Shown here: positions 14,736 through 25,863 of the stretch, piece after piece
How the letters are laid out: every line of letters begins with the position of its first letter
Numbering within the stretch: position 1 is the first letter of the stretch
Source: Kalmusia sp. IMI 367209
Taxonomy: Eukaryota > Ascomycota > Dothideomycetes > Pleosporales > Didymosphaeriaceae
Assembly: GCA_027946365.1 (NCBI GenBank)
Contig: JAPEUQ010000007.1
Span: 744,001-808,000 of the forward strand
Direction of reading: 5' to 3'
DNA length: 64,000 nucleotides
The notes under the pieces: generated by a model
Database searches by the model: none
What the model was told of the DNA's origin: nothing
The model's input: only the letters and a program-made list of their open reading frames with translations
Program-made: the position numbers and the translations under genes

Positions 14736-15365
14736 AGAGTTGCGGCGCAAGCCGCGATGTATATTAGGAGTACCTCAGATGTGGAAAGAATGAGGGCGCA
14801 TTGGTTGAAGTGATCGGGGGCGATGACAGCCCGTATGATGTCGCTAGAAGCAGATGGTGTTGAGTCGAACTTGAATGCGGCGGACGAGCGAGTCCGGCGC
14901 CGATCACGCTTGGCACTGGCTATCACGTGAATGGCAGCATTCACCAATGACTAATCGCTCCGATTGGGAAAGAGCTCACGGTGTCGTGCTACGTATTCAT
15001 TGAAGCAAAGTAGATGGATATGAGATTTATGAATGACAGCAGGGCATTCGCGATCGTATACTTTTGTTGTTGAGTCTATGGTAAGGGAATTATCTATTAA
15101 AATCCGTCTCTCTCAGTCCTTCTGTTTGACCATGTTGACTGCACTGGAGAAATATTGAGCGATTGACCAATTCTTGATCGAGATCACAGTGGAGTTTGTT
15201 AAATCAGAGATTAGATTTAGATCTCGGTCCCATAGGAATGATTCCAATACCTCGGATGGCGGGGCTGGAGAACCCCACTAGAGCTTCATCGGTACCTTGG
15301 ACCCAATGTAGTAGACATTCCTGATTACATTTTTGCATCGTCCTACGCGACGAACAGTGAGCACA
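14736..15365. promoter_or_regulatory. Shared upstream region of YME1 and the RraA-like gene
   Basis: A 630-bp interval between two divergent genes; no coding content was recognised, and no specific motif can be assigned. Confidence 0.4.
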
Positions 15366-16184
15366 ATGTCTTCTCCCAAATGGAAAGAACTATCACGATA
15401 TGCCGCATGCGACGTGTGTCAATTCCATAGCTGACATTTCCAAGCTAAGCTAAACAGATTGCGGATGCCCTCTTGAAACTGAACATCTCGGGAGCTGGCT
15501 TTTTGCCAGACATCAGTATGTCTCCCAGCATAGAAAGTGCGCGCGATTCCATATGTCAATTGACCTTGCGTAGCCCCAATGCCGCAGACATTGAGCGCAC
15601 CTAGACCTGAGCCTAAGAAGATCCTCGCGCCAGCGTCTACGTTCCTCATGGCACCAAAAGCGACGCCATCATTCCCAAACCCCATAGTGTTATCCAAAGA
15701 GCTTGCAGAATCCAACCTGACTGAGTCAGGCCCGTACGCCGACTACACAGAACGCGATACCATTGTCATTATCGGCCAACCCCCGGGCCAATCTTGTGCG
15801 GTCATGGGCGGTATAATGGCAGCTCGCATGAAGCATCTTGGGGCTCAAGGCGTGGTAGTCGACGGTCGTGTACGAGACCTGGTCACATTAGCAGAGACGG
15901 GTCTCCCTATCTGGTCCAAAGGCACATCAATAATCGGCGCGGGCGCAGAAACAAAGTTCCATGCGCGAAACGTGCCTATACGGGTAGGTGAGACAGTAGT
16001 CGAGCCTGGAGATATAGTTATGATAGATCCGTTTGAGAACGGGGTCGTTGCAGTGCCGCAGGGCAAGATCAACGAGGTGATGGAGCTGTTGCCGAAGCTT
16101 GTGGTAGCTGATGAAAAGGTGATCAAGGATGTAGAGGATGGCGTGAGCGTCAAGGAAGCATTTCAGCGTCATAGAAATGCGTGA
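15366..16184 (+). CDS. RraA-like / 4-hydroxy-4-methyl-2-oxoglutarate aldolase-like protein
   Basis: Member of the RraA-like superfamily (formerly annotated dimethylmenaquinone methyltransferase); fungal members are likely HMG/CHA-type aldolases or oxaloacetate decarboxylases. Exons 15366-15413, 15458-15515 and 15574-16184 give 238 aa; both introns are canonical and the sum is in frame. Exon 1 begins MSSPKWKELSRYAACD; exon 2 gives IADALLKLNISGAGFLPDI. The family signature is visible as GGIMAARMKHLGAQGVVVDG followed by RVRDL, which includes the Arg and Asp used for substrate and metal binding. The IMIDPFENGV-like segment VEPGDIVMIDPFENGVVAVP is typical of the C-terminal half. The exon 3 acceptor at 15573, not 15587, is required by the frame. 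Confidence 0.85.
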
Positions 16185-16428
16185 ACATGTCGAATGGATC
16201 GAAATTGTTATGCTCAAGTTTTTGCAGCTCGGATTTGAGGAATAGCGAAGGAATTGTCGTCCAGTCCACTCAGCTCACAGCTCAATCTGATGACTGATGA
16301 CATAATCTCTCAATTCTGCTTGGCACGCAATTCCCTCGCCCTCAACCCGGGCCAACCTCACCAGCTCCCAAACCCTATCAACCCACGCCCACGCCTCCGC
16401 ACCGGCCAATTGTCCTCCATCAGCAACA

Positions 16429-17103
16429 ATGGGCATCACTGACTTCTTCTCCGACGTCTGGGAAACCTTCTCCCACCCGTCGCCCGACGCCGAAGCGCCG
16501 CCCCAGGGTGGTACCTCGACCGACAGCCCAGCCTCCGGCACCGATGAGCAATCCGACGATGAAGCCGAGGTCAACAAGCAGGATGCCAAGGAGGATGGCG
16601 AGAGCGAGGAAGGACACAAGCCAAGTGGTGATGATGACGAAGAGGAAGAGGAAGAGGAGGAGGAGGCTCAGGATCCTAAGGACGTGTTGGAAAAGGGTGA
16701 GTTACACCGCATAGCTTTGCCTGAAAGAGACGAGTGGTCATGGAGCTGTTGAGCTACGGCAATGAACCTTTTGGATGGATTCGGATGCCTAATTGTGTTT
16801 GATGCGCAGATGGATTCTCAGCGGCATGTCATTGATAGCCGAGAACGATGCTGATTAGTGTTACTACAGAGTGCGCGGAGTCAAAGCAGTGTCATGGACC
16901 TAAGCACCACTACGACGAGTGCGTCGAGCGCGTGACAGGCCAGATCGAGAACGATGGCAAGGCAAACGAGGACTGTGTCGAAGAATGTATGCTGCGAACT
17001 CCGCAATCTATTAACACAGCTAGCTGACGCTCTTCTAGTCTTCCATCTCGCCCACTGCGCAACCGCATGCGCCGCACCCAAGCTCTTCGCTCAGCTCAAG
17101 TAA
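16429..17103 (+). CDS. QCR6: Ubiquinol-cytochrome c reductase hinge protein (complex III subunit 6)
   Basis: Small acidic subunit of the mitochondrial bc1 complex that helps dock cytochrome c. Exons 16429-16696, 16870-16986 and 17039-17103 give 149 aa, exactly in frame. The N-terminal half is a long acidic region with runs of Glu and Asp (DDDEEEEEEEEEAQDPKD). The hinge domain follows with the conserved cysteines in ECAESKQCHGPKHHYDECV and NEDCVEE, ending FHLAHCATACAAPKLFAQLK. The pattern of two disulphide pairs in a helical hairpin is characteristic of the UCRH family. The first intron is 173 nt, longer than most here. The gene is convergent with the MFS transporter. Confidence 0.93.
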
Positions 17104-17493
17104 ACCTGCGAACACAAACCAAGCCAACTCATCCACCATCAATGCCGTACAAGTGGTCAGAGTGGGTGGGAAGCAAGGATGAATCAATGAAAACCACATC
17201 CGAACGCAATGAGACAACTGTAAATACCACCAAAGACTTGTTTAGAATATCACTGTACTATTTTCTCCACAAGTCTTACCAATGCTTCTGCTCTTGAGAT
17301 GTCAGGTCATTCCAGATCATACATTTCCAAATCGAACTAGGCTACGTAGCCCGAGTGTAGACTGCAAATAGAGTTGTGTGTAACTAACGCCGAGCCCTGC
17401 CCAAAGTAACCATAAATCCAATTCCCTGTGGTATCACAATTAACTCAGATCCTGTCCCAACTCGGTCCGATGAATTTCACTGTGCACTAATAG
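17104..17493. other. Convergent 3' flanks, no gene
   Basis: This is the interval between the ends of QCR6 and the MFS gene; it carries only 3' UTR-like sequence. Confidence 0.5.
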
Positions 17494-19269
17494 TCAAGCG
17501 CCCTCTTCGCCCTCCGCATCACTATTGTTCCTGTGCTCGTCGACTCTCAATCGCCCCTTTCCATGCGCTAGACCGAGCCGCTTGATGCCCAGCATCAGTG
17601 GCAAAGGTAGCACCGCCAAAGATAATGCCCCTTGGAAAACCAGCGCCCTGAACATGTTTCCTGGTGGCCTCGAATCGCCTCCCTGGCCCCTGCCCATCTC
17701 TCTGACCTGTGCAAGGTCCACAGGCCTTTGATCCTTCAATGCATTCGAGATGACAATGAACATTCCACCAAAAAGCTGTCCACCTGCCCAGCAGATCGTG
17801 GAGCTTACTTCAGGTGACCCAGGGAATGTAATTTCGACTAGGTATTCGAGAGCGATAGGGAGGAGAGAAAAGGATGCCGCACCCTCAATAGCAGAAAGGA
17901 CGTATGGAGCAGCCAATCCACGCGTCTGGGGTGCCCATATCAAACCGAGGTATGCAACTGCAATCAGAGTGCAGAGAATCTTGATACCCGTCAAGTATGC
18001 ATGTGTACGATCGAAAATTGGAGACGTGATGGCTGCAGCTACTAGTCCAACAACGATCAGGATGGCGCCGCAGATTCCGGCTTCGTCTTCGGAGTACGCA
18101 TAGGGATAGAGGATCTGATTGAGGAGCGAGGAGAAGGAATTGAAAAAGCCGACGTAGACGGAGAAGGTGATGAAAACGATATAGAAGGGCGGTGAGCGTA
18201 GGCATTCCTTCAGAGATTGTAGGAGAGCGATCTTGGGTACTGCCGAGGAGGCGGAAGGAGGGGTTGGAGGGGCGGCCGGGATAAACAAGGATGGTATGGT
18301 CGCTACAGTCGCAATGATAGAGACATAGAGGACGATGTCAGGGACAGAACCCAAGAAGGGGTTGACCAATTGCGCGAGCTGTGTATTGTTAGCAATGTAT
18401 ACGTGATATACGAGCGGTGCAGGTAGCTTACAGCACCACCGAAGGGGTTGGCCAGCGAGGCTAGGGCTGTGGCGCTCACGCGTCCAGATTCGGTGAACCA
18501 AAGATCGGAGTAGCGAGTGGGCGCCGCAAGTACAAATGGTTGGGCCAATCCTGTTAAGATTTGGCCAAACATTACGAGCCCAAAAATGCCATGATCAGCT
18601 TTGGTGCCTGCATATCTGATCCAGTTCCCGAGAAGCAGTAAGACGCTGGCAACAATGATGCTTTCTTTAGGGCTGCGATTCAAAGTCCAGATAGTGACCC
18701 TTCTCGAATGTCAGTAGGAGGGTAAATCTGCATGATAAGAAACATACGGGGTGATCACCACGAAAGAGAACAAAAATGCCGTCGTCAGCCAATTGATCGC
18801 CGTCTCGCTGACCTGAAAGTATTCCGCGGCTGTGGTTGATATTGGTGCAAAGGTAAGCCACTATATTCCATTAGCTCTCAGCCTCGCATGTTGCATCTCG
18901 CACCATTATGCATGATGCAGCCAGCCATAAATGACTTACATCCCAAGAAACCACAATATTTAAAAGGACCAGCTGCGCCAGGCCAAACCACCTCCTCTTG
19001 TACACTTTGAAGTGCGTATGGCTGTACGTCCCTCTTTGGCGGCGATTCCACCACCCACGGCCACCCTCGTGTGCCTCTCGTTCATTCACATCTTCTACCT
19101 CTTCATCTCTTTGCGCCGAGCTCGATTCCCCATTTCGAACTGTTTCTCGCTCCGCGACACGTTCCCGAAAACTCGTTTTGTCTTTACCGGTACTCCCCTC
19201 ACTGTTTCTATGCGTTGCGTCGTCCATTTCGATCCAGGATCCGCGCAACTTCAGACGCTCGAGTCGCAT
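17494..19269 (-). CDS. MFS transporter, FLVCR-like
   Basis: Major facilitator superfamily membrane protein, most like the FLVCR group (haem/choline-type exporters in animals; the substrate in fungi is unknown). Exons 19269-18940, 18860-18748, 18699-18432 and 18378-17494 give 531 aa, closing in frame with four canonical splice pairs. About 110 hydrophilic residues precede the first membrane helix at RRWFGLAQLVLLNIVVSWDW. The FLVCR-like early motif is seen in AEYFQVSETAINWLTTAFLF. Helices such as IIVASVLLLLGNWI and IFGLVMFGQILTGLAQPFVL, and the NPFGGALAQLVNPFLG segment spanning an intron, support a 12-helix fold. The start ATG at 19269 is the first in the open frame; an ATG at 19224 (MDDATHRN) is an alternative. 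The substrate is not deducible. Confidence 0.82.
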
Positions 19270-20286
19270 GGACGTGAATGAGAAGGGAACGGGCACTGAG
19301 TGCCTTGTTATCGCTATCGACGTGTCCCGCAGTTCATGTGATTGATGGGCGCGTGTATCCTCGGTGCTGGCTTGAAAGGGAAAGGGATCACACGCTTGCA
19401 CGGACCTCCTTCCTCTTTCTCTAGCTCGGTTACAGGGTGTACTGTGACGGAGACTGCAGATGAATATTGATCTTGCTTGATCGCGAGGTTGTTTTCATGT
19501 ACTTGACACGTCGTCAGAGGTGAGCCGGTTGTTTATACAATCTCATCAGGGGTGTCTAGGGCGTTCTGGAACGGATCATCACGGGCGCACACGGGCGTAG
19601 GCTGAGAGATTGGATGGATCTCACGCAGGGGTCATCCAATCCAACGGGCGCAAACCCAGCTGGCAACAATCGCCGAGTGGGCTACCTTGATCAAAGCCAC
19701 CAACGCCTCGATGTCTTGCCTTTTTCAAGGCCGTCTTCACCCTTTCTACACCAGTCACGTGCCAATTCCTACCATAGGGCTGGCTGAGGTCGTCTTGAAG
19801 TTGGAACATCCTTGACACAAATGTATACGTAACTTCGTCTAGATACGCTAGGGCAAGTTTCCGAGATATACGAGCCTTAGAGAGGGAGAAAATACAGAGA
19901 TGACACGAGTGCCCAGACTGTTACAACAATAGCTACAATTCCACAACGCTTTAGCCTTACAGCTCTATCTCCAACCCATTACTTTATTCCCAGCTTTCTG
20001 CACATATTCATCATGCCTCCTGACTCTTTACACAAACTTGCGTCTGCGGAATCGAAATTAGATATGGAAGGTCATCAACTTGTGCCTAGCCAGCCATCAC
20101 GAGCTCGACGCTCATTCAAAGCGGGGTAAGATTCTCCCTTTTTCCACATGCAATTGCGGGATACAGATCTATGGACAGCCCAGTCTATGTAACATGCATC
20201 CTAGTGCAACTAGGTCTGCGAGCCGTATGAAGGCTTCCAGTCGAGTACCAATCTGCTAATTCACGCGTTATATAGAACCACCGGAG
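19270..20286. other. Intergenic with a possible small 5' exon
   Basis: Upstream region of the divergent MFS and F-box-like genes. An ATG frame at 20013-20125 (MPPDSLHKLASAESKLDMEG...) ends in a good GTAAGA donor. I could not splice it in frame to the F-box exon, so it may be a leader exon or chance. Confidence 0.35.
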
Positions 20287-21065
20287 ATGACACATATATA
20301 CGACCTCTCAGACGAGCTACTGGCTTCCATTATCGAGAATGCGGCATTCAACCAGGAAAACCGGTATAACAGCTGTTCGGACTGTGCTCGCCATCCCAAC
20401 ATTTCACCCATCAAAGCTCTCACATTAGTTTCTCACCGGTTTCACCACATTACCCAACCGTACGTAAGCCCCGAACTCAGCCTTGGTTTCCTCACTTGCT
20501 CAAACTGATCTCCGATATATTTGGGATCATTCAATTCTAGAGCCTTTGCTCGTCCAACTGAACATGACTGACCTGTATCTCCATAGGTAGGGATCCTCTT
20601 CTACACTCCTCTCTTGAAGGACCGCGATCAGATTGTTCCTCCCACCGGGAGCGCCACTCAGTTCCATCAAATTTTCAATTGAAGCCAGAAGTGCGCTCGC
20701 ATGTGAAAGTGCTCACAGTCCTCATCAACGATCACGGCGACGCCCATATTGATGAAGAATATGCCATCGCGAACGATCTTGTCAGTTGGGTGATTAGAGC
20801 ACGTTGCGTGTCAATTCGCGGCGGGTTCCTCGATTATGGAAGGGGCCGATTAGAGAGTAGCGAGTTGACTTGGGCTTTAGTTAAGTCTGCCAGCAAGTAC
20901 ATGACAGACGTAAGGCATTGCTTCCTCACAAATGACTTCACGGACCAATACATGAAGCCATCGTTCGTGAATGTGAAGTGGGAGACCACGAGTAGCCTGA
21001 GTCCAACAGAGCTTCCAATTGACCAAGGCCAAGTGCTCAGACCTAGTGGACGAGACAATGACTAG
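20287..21065 (+). CDS. F-box-like protein, short
   Basis: Putative F-box protein, which would link substrates to an SCF ubiquitin ligase through Skp1. The N-terminus IYDLSDELLASIIENAAF followed by LTLVSHRFHHITQPY matches the fungal F-box pattern (LP/SxELLxxIhxxh...LxxVSRxFxxh). The model uses exon 1, 20287-20459, and exon 2, 20591-21065, joined by a GTACGT donor and GTAG acceptor; this gives 215 aa in frame. After the F-box, the segment RSHVKVLTVLIND and the ELTWALVKSASKYM region resemble the body of small fungal F-box proteins without clear leucine-rich repeats. Intron borders and start are less certain than in other genes here. Confidence 0.5.
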
Positions 21066-21552
21066 CCATGCGCGTCGAGGGAGGCGTGGCAGAGAGACTT
21101 CACGGCAACGGTCAAGGAGAGGGTGGATCAAATGAGGCGAGAATATAGTGCGCAAAGTATGAGCCTATAGGTCATGACACACCTGGACAAACAGTCTTCT
21201 TGCGTTATTTTCAAAAGATTGTCTTCCACAGCATCAGGTTGACGGTATTTCTCTAATCTACAAAGCGTCGCTGGACTTTCCTCTGTGCATCGTAACGTAC
21301 GACAATTCACCATGTACCTACTTGTGGCTTGAATTGCAACGAGCTTGTTTGCTCGCAAGCATCGCCTACTTGGTATGCATAGAAATTGAATGTATTATCC
21401 TATCCTGCCCGCCTTATGCGAGCAATTTTGGTATCAGTTCAGCCAACACCTTAATACTCCAAGTCTCTGTGGTCTACACAATGTGATCACCCAAACTCCA
21501 GCCCATACTATTACAAAGAGACGGCACACAAAATGCCTATCCAGTACTCAAG
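21066..21552. other. Convergent interval, no gene
   Basis: This is the 3' flank between the F-box-like gene and the SWIB gene; nothing further was seen. Confidence 0.4.
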
Positions 21553-23043
21553 TTAGTGCGCCTTTGGAACATTCGGGCGCGCCAACCACAGTGCCACACT
21601 CTCCCTCGCTGTCTCGCTCGCCCAAACGCTATCTGCACCCCCCTGCTTCCATTCTTCGCCCGACGCATCCTCGCCGCCGCCACGCGCTGCATCCCCAAGA
21701 ATGACTTCTAAATCGCGCTTCTGCGATGAGAACCAGCGCTTGACGAAGGCAACAGGGTCGGTCGCCATACTGGTAAAGAAGGCATGCTTGGCTTTCGAGC
21801 GGCTGATGGCACTCATGAGAAGCACGATCTGGTCGTCGATGTTGTGGATTTGCTGGAGCGTCTCGGTGCTCTGCTTGGAGCGGAGGATGCTATGGAGCAG
21901 CGGCTGGAGGGGGTCGTCAAGAGTGACTTGTACGTCGTAGACGGTAGGTTCGGAGGGCGACTTGCCGGATTCGGGGGACGGCGCTAGATAGTCCTTGTCG
22001 ACGCGGATCGTGTACTGGAGCTGAACTGGCGGAAGTGTGGTTAGGTGGGGCTTAATGAGCTGCGGGAGACTGGGGAAGTAGAATGAGTCTGCGCCGCCGA
22101 AGAGGGCTTTTAGCTTGGAGTCGCACGCGAATTTGCGCTCGTCTTCGTCCTGCTGCAGATTCTGTGCTCGTGCGTATTCCCAGACTCCCATTAGCACGCT
22201 GGCACGGTCCTCCTCATCGGTGTCTAAGAGCTCTGCCATGGGCTTGCTCAGGCGAAAGATCTCGGGTGATTGGTGGCGCTGCAGGTTGATTGTGATGTTG
22301 ATGTTTTCGTCGCCCTTGCGCTCGAACTCGATCTGGCTGAACGGATTGTCTTGCGGGTTGGCGCCCTCTGGCCGCTTCCACTCGATCTGGGTGAAGTTGT
22401 CAGGCTGTAGGCTCTTGGCACGGTCGAAGTCGATGGTAATGGCTGAGAAAAACTGCGAAAACGGCTTCGGCTTCTCCGTAGAGTCCGTCTTCTCATCGAC
22501 GTCGGCGTCGGCGTCCATGGCATCCGGGTCCTTCTCGTCGTCGTCCTCTTCCAGGCCCTCGTCGTTGAGCTCATCGAGCAGGCGGCCCTGGATCTTGACG
22601 CGGTATGTCGCATTGGTGTCGCTATCGAAGTCGAACGCGTCGGCGTCCAAGCCGCTGCTCTGCCAGGGCTGATTCTCGGCGGTATTAGAGATCCATATGC
22701 GCATGGTGCCGCTACGGCCGCTGCGCGTGTGGAAGACGGAGTCGGAGGCCTCGAGCTTTTTACGCATCATGGTCGCATCTAGGATGCGCTCGACCTCGCG
22801 CAGCTCCTTGTAGCGGGCCACGCCGTCGCCGATGCAGACATCCTCGACGCCCTCGGGCACGTTCTTGTTGGTGGGTGTCTTCGCCATGCGGCGCAGGCGG
22901 TCGCGCTTCTCCTGGTCGGCGCGCTGCTGGGCGATGAGGTGGGCATTGCTATGCTGCTGCTGCTGCGGTGGCGGGTACTGGGACGGGTGCGCTATAGGGG
23001 CTGGTTTGCGGAACATATGCTCCAGGTCAGCCTTCCTGATCAT
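21553..23043 (-). CDS. RSC6: SWI/SNF-RSC complex SWIB-domain subunit
   Basis: Orthologue of Snf12/Rsc6 (S. pombe Ssr3; BAF60 in animals), a core subunit of SWI/SNF-type chromatin remodellers in the nucleus. It is a single exon of 496 aa from MIRKADLEHMFRK. Conserved parts are the N-terminal RELREVERILDATMMRKK-like segment (KELREVERILDATMMRKKLE), the beta-rich TMRIWISNTAENQPW block, and the FTQIEWKRPEG segment. The SWIB/MDM2-type domain runs from about SPEIFRLSKPMAELLDTDEE to DSKLKALFGGADSFYFPSLP. The C-terminal part (HNIDDQIVLLMSAI, DPVAFVKRWFSSQKRDLEVI) is also typical. A GTACGT site 5' of the chosen ATG leaves room for a short first exon. The neighbour upstream is divergent. Confidence 0.88.
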   Translation of the reverse strand: MIRKADLEHMFRKPAPIAHPSQYPPPQQQQHSNAHLIAQQRADQEKRDRLRRMAKTPTNKNVPEGVEDVCIGDGVARYKELREVERILDATMMRKKLEASDSVFHTRSGRSGTMRIWISNTAENQPWQSSGLDADAFDFDSDTNATYRVKIQGRLLDELNDEGLEEDDDEKDPDAMDADADVDEKTDSTEKPKPFSQFFSAITIDFDRAKSLQPDNFTQIEWKRPEGANPQDNPFSQIEFERKGDENINITINLQRHQSPEIFRLSKPMAELLDTDEEDRASVLMGVWEYARAQNLQQDEDERKFACDSKLKALFGGADSFYFPSLPQLIKPHLTTLPPVQLQYTIRVDKDYLAPSPESGKSPSEPTVYDVQVTLDDPLQPLLHSILRSKQSTETLQQIHNIDDQIVLLMSAISRSKAKHAFFTSMATDPVAFVKRWFSSQKRDLEVILGDAARGGGEDASGEEWKQGGADSVWASETARESVALWLARPNVPKAH

Positions 23044-23889
23044 CTTGCGTGTGGTGAAGTGGGCAGCGGGCGTGGTGAGGGTACGGGTGTGGGTGCTGGC
23101 GCGGGCTGTGGAAGGTACGTACCGGGCCCTCGCCGTGTAGGCGTTGCGTGATGGCCCGCTTGGGCAGCGAGCGGGTAATTCCGATACTGTGGTTGCATTG
23201 CTGCTCGTGTGTGATGCAAGCGACGATGGAAAACTACGATTCCACGATGCGCGCAAGTGGCCGACGATGCGATGAAGGAAGTCTGGAGGGACGTGCACTT
23301 TTTCCAGAGACGCGTCCGTCCCAGCGCTGCAGGGCTGAGATGGGCGAATCAAGCCCCTTTTCCCTGCCCCGCCATCGGTTGCTACCCCGCGACCAGCGTG
23401 CGACACCTTCGTCCTGGGCGCCTCTCTTCATCTGACTCGGCCGGGGAATGCGTGGCGACATGGGGCGGGTGGGTGCCGTCCACATCAGTCTCGACGACGC
23501 GCGACGCCATTCACCGCTTCCCTCGTCTTGATGATCCTTGGCTATACGCGACGACGCGCCCTCCCAGCGAGTCCATCTGATCTGCGCACGCAAACATCAC
23601 TTAGCGTCATCGATTCATTGAAAACCCATCTCCTAGTGCCTGTCTCTTTCGTTCTGTACATCCTTCTGCACATCGTCCATCTCAAAAAGTTCTATTGCAT
23701 TGTACAAGGGACCTGAGAGAGCCATCAATAGAGGACAGTTCACAGCCAGAGACTGGTACACTTCATACAGTTCTGCTCAGCTATATGGTTAGGTGTGTTG
23801 ACCCAGGATCTACGATACAAAAGCGGATTGCGTAGAGACTGCCAGCTGCGAGGCGTACGTGGACGACCAACGCAGAGGACGCTGGGAAA
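23044..23889. promoter_or_regulatory. Divergent upstream region of RSC6 and amidohydrolase
   Basis: 846 bp with no supported gene; it is GC-rich near RSC6 and more AT-rich near the amidohydrolase. Confidence 0.35.
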
Positions 23890-25444
23890 ATGGACCAAGA
23901 CACTGTGAAGACTCAATTAGCACAAGCTGCAGGAGATGGACAAACAAAATTCGACAAAAAATTCTCAGTGCCCTTCAACAAGATTGTTGCGGTGCGTCTT
24001 CCTAAAAAACCATCTAACTCTCTCTGGGATATATCGATTGAGGAGGGGAGGGTATCATCCATTGACCCGCACGAAGCAGACCAGGAGCACATGCAAGACT
24101 CTTTGGGCATATTACAAGGAGCAGGTCGTCTACTCGCTCCGTCACTATGTCACGCCCATATACACCTGGACAAATGCTTCCTCCTTCAGGATCCAAAGTA
24201 TGAGGATTTGCAAATTGAGAGCGGCGACTTTCAGGAAGCCATGGAGCTGACAGGGAAGGCCAAGGCACGTTTTGCGGAAGACGATCTGCTTAGGCGAGGC
24301 CGCCAGCTAGTTGAAGAGAGTATACAACACGGGGTGACAGTGATGAGGGCATTTGTGGAAGTCGACGGCGGTGTGCAATTCAAGTGTTTAGACGCTGGCC
24401 TGCAATTGAAAGCTGAATTCACAGATCGCTGCGAGATCCAATTATGTGCCTTCGCGCAGTTACCGCTATTTTCTGGGTCTGACAGAGGCGAAGAGATCCG
24501 GAAGTTAATGAACAAGGCCGCCCGTGTGGAAGGCATCGATGTGCTAGGAAGTACGCCGTACGTTGAAGAAGATGAGAGTTTGCAAGAAAAGAACGTGCAC
24601 TGGATCACCTCATTGGCAGTAGCCCGAGGGAAGCATCTTGACCTACACTTGGACTATTTCCTAGAGGAGCATAGAAAGCCTTTGATATGGACTACCTTGG
24701 AAATTATCAAAGAAGAGAATTGGGCGCAAAATCAAGGGCAGCAAGTCACCTTGGGCCATTGCACACGCCTGACCAGATTCGATACTAAGCAATGGACAGC
24801 TTTGAGGCAACGCATTGACAGCCTTCCAGTGTCGTTCGTTGGTCTCCCGACTTCGGACCTCTTCATGATGCGTACACCCGATAATGTACGCGGAACGCTA
24901 CCCGTAGTGGAGTTAATACAGCGACACAGCTTGAATGCTGCGATCGCGATCAACAATGTTGGGAACGCGTTCACGCCGCAAGGGAGTTGCGACCCACTTA
25001 GCATTGCCAGCCTTGGTGTAGGTATCTACCAAGCCGGGACTAAACAAGGTGCGGAGATACTCTATGTGAGTCGCCTTCTCCTTCTCCAACGCGGGCAAAC
25101 ACCTGAGTACCGTGATCACGTCTTTGATCTTCCGTGCATATATAATAATAGACCTTAATAAACGGTACCACACGGGAAGTATGAGATGTGACAGCTCACC
25201 GTTTGACTTCGCCTTCGGATATGCAGCTGACCTCACAACGCAGGAAACCGTCTCGTCCAGAGCGAAGACGGTTATTGGCTGCGAGCCCACGTCTATCGGC
25301 TTGAATGTCGGAGAACCTGCCGATTTTGTGCTATTTGATGGAAAGGATTCGGGTTGGCGGTGTAGAAAGAGCATTGCGGAAGTGGTGTATGACGCTGGGC
25401 CAAACAGACAGACTATCCGACGCGGAAGGCTGACGGCTCCGTGA
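23890..25444 (+). CDS. Cytosine-deaminase-like metal-dependent amidohydrolase
   Basis: Amidohydrolase-superfamily enzyme of the cytosine deaminase (CodA/AtzB-like) group; predicted to hydrolyse a C-N bond of a cyclic nitrogen compound in the cytosol. Exon 1 is 23890-25065 and exon 2 is 25244-25444, joined in frame to give 458 aa. Metal-site motifs are CHAHIHLDKCF (the HxH site with the HLDK signature), HLDLHLDYFLEEH, the HCTRL histidine in VTLGHCTRLT, and the LPTSDLFM aspartate. The last exon (ETVSSRAKTVIG...GEPADFVLFDGK) is the usual C-terminal beta-sandwich end. The intron is 178 nt, the longest I place inside a conserved domain here, and its acceptor (ACAACGCAG) was chosen by frame and by homology to the family's LYExVSxRA pattern. 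Confidence 0.83.
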
Positions 25445-25863
25445 ATGAAACACGCTCATACGGCCATGTCATGTGTCTGACTTAAGTGATGTGATGAGGA
25501 GCTGCCGTTCTGCGGCCAGCGCTCACAGCGCCGCATTCTAGTGGGTCTTGTCGTCTACGTGCAGCTACCCTGGCCTCATATGCGGTGCGACAAACTTCAC
25601 GGCGGCCTGTCTTCGCATTCCGGTCCAATACTCAACAATTGTCAGGCGAGCGGTTTCGGTCTAGCCACTCATCTCCCGCTTCCCCAGAACACGTTGCTGA
25701 GACGTCACTCACGTGCTTTCCGTTCACTGAGTGGCGGCTGCCAAGCCCTTCTATAAAGCACACGCCCGCCCCAATCATAGCCTTGTCCCATCTCGCAGTC
25801 ACGACGGCCGATTGATCTTTTCGTGTCAACTGCAACGGATCCTGCAATAGCCGCACGGCCGCC
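25445..25863. other. Intergenic, no gene
   Basis: 3' flank of the amidohydrolase and promoter of the next gene; no supported feature. Confidence 0.4.

Noticed and set aside
15588..15600. Acceptor at 15587 for the RraA-like gene
   Set aside because: It puts exon 3 out of frame; the acceptor at 15573 joins in frame and keeps the conserved segment.
22115..22672. 185-codon plus-strand open frame
   Set aside because: Antisense to the SWIB-domain gene, Ser-rich shadow frame.
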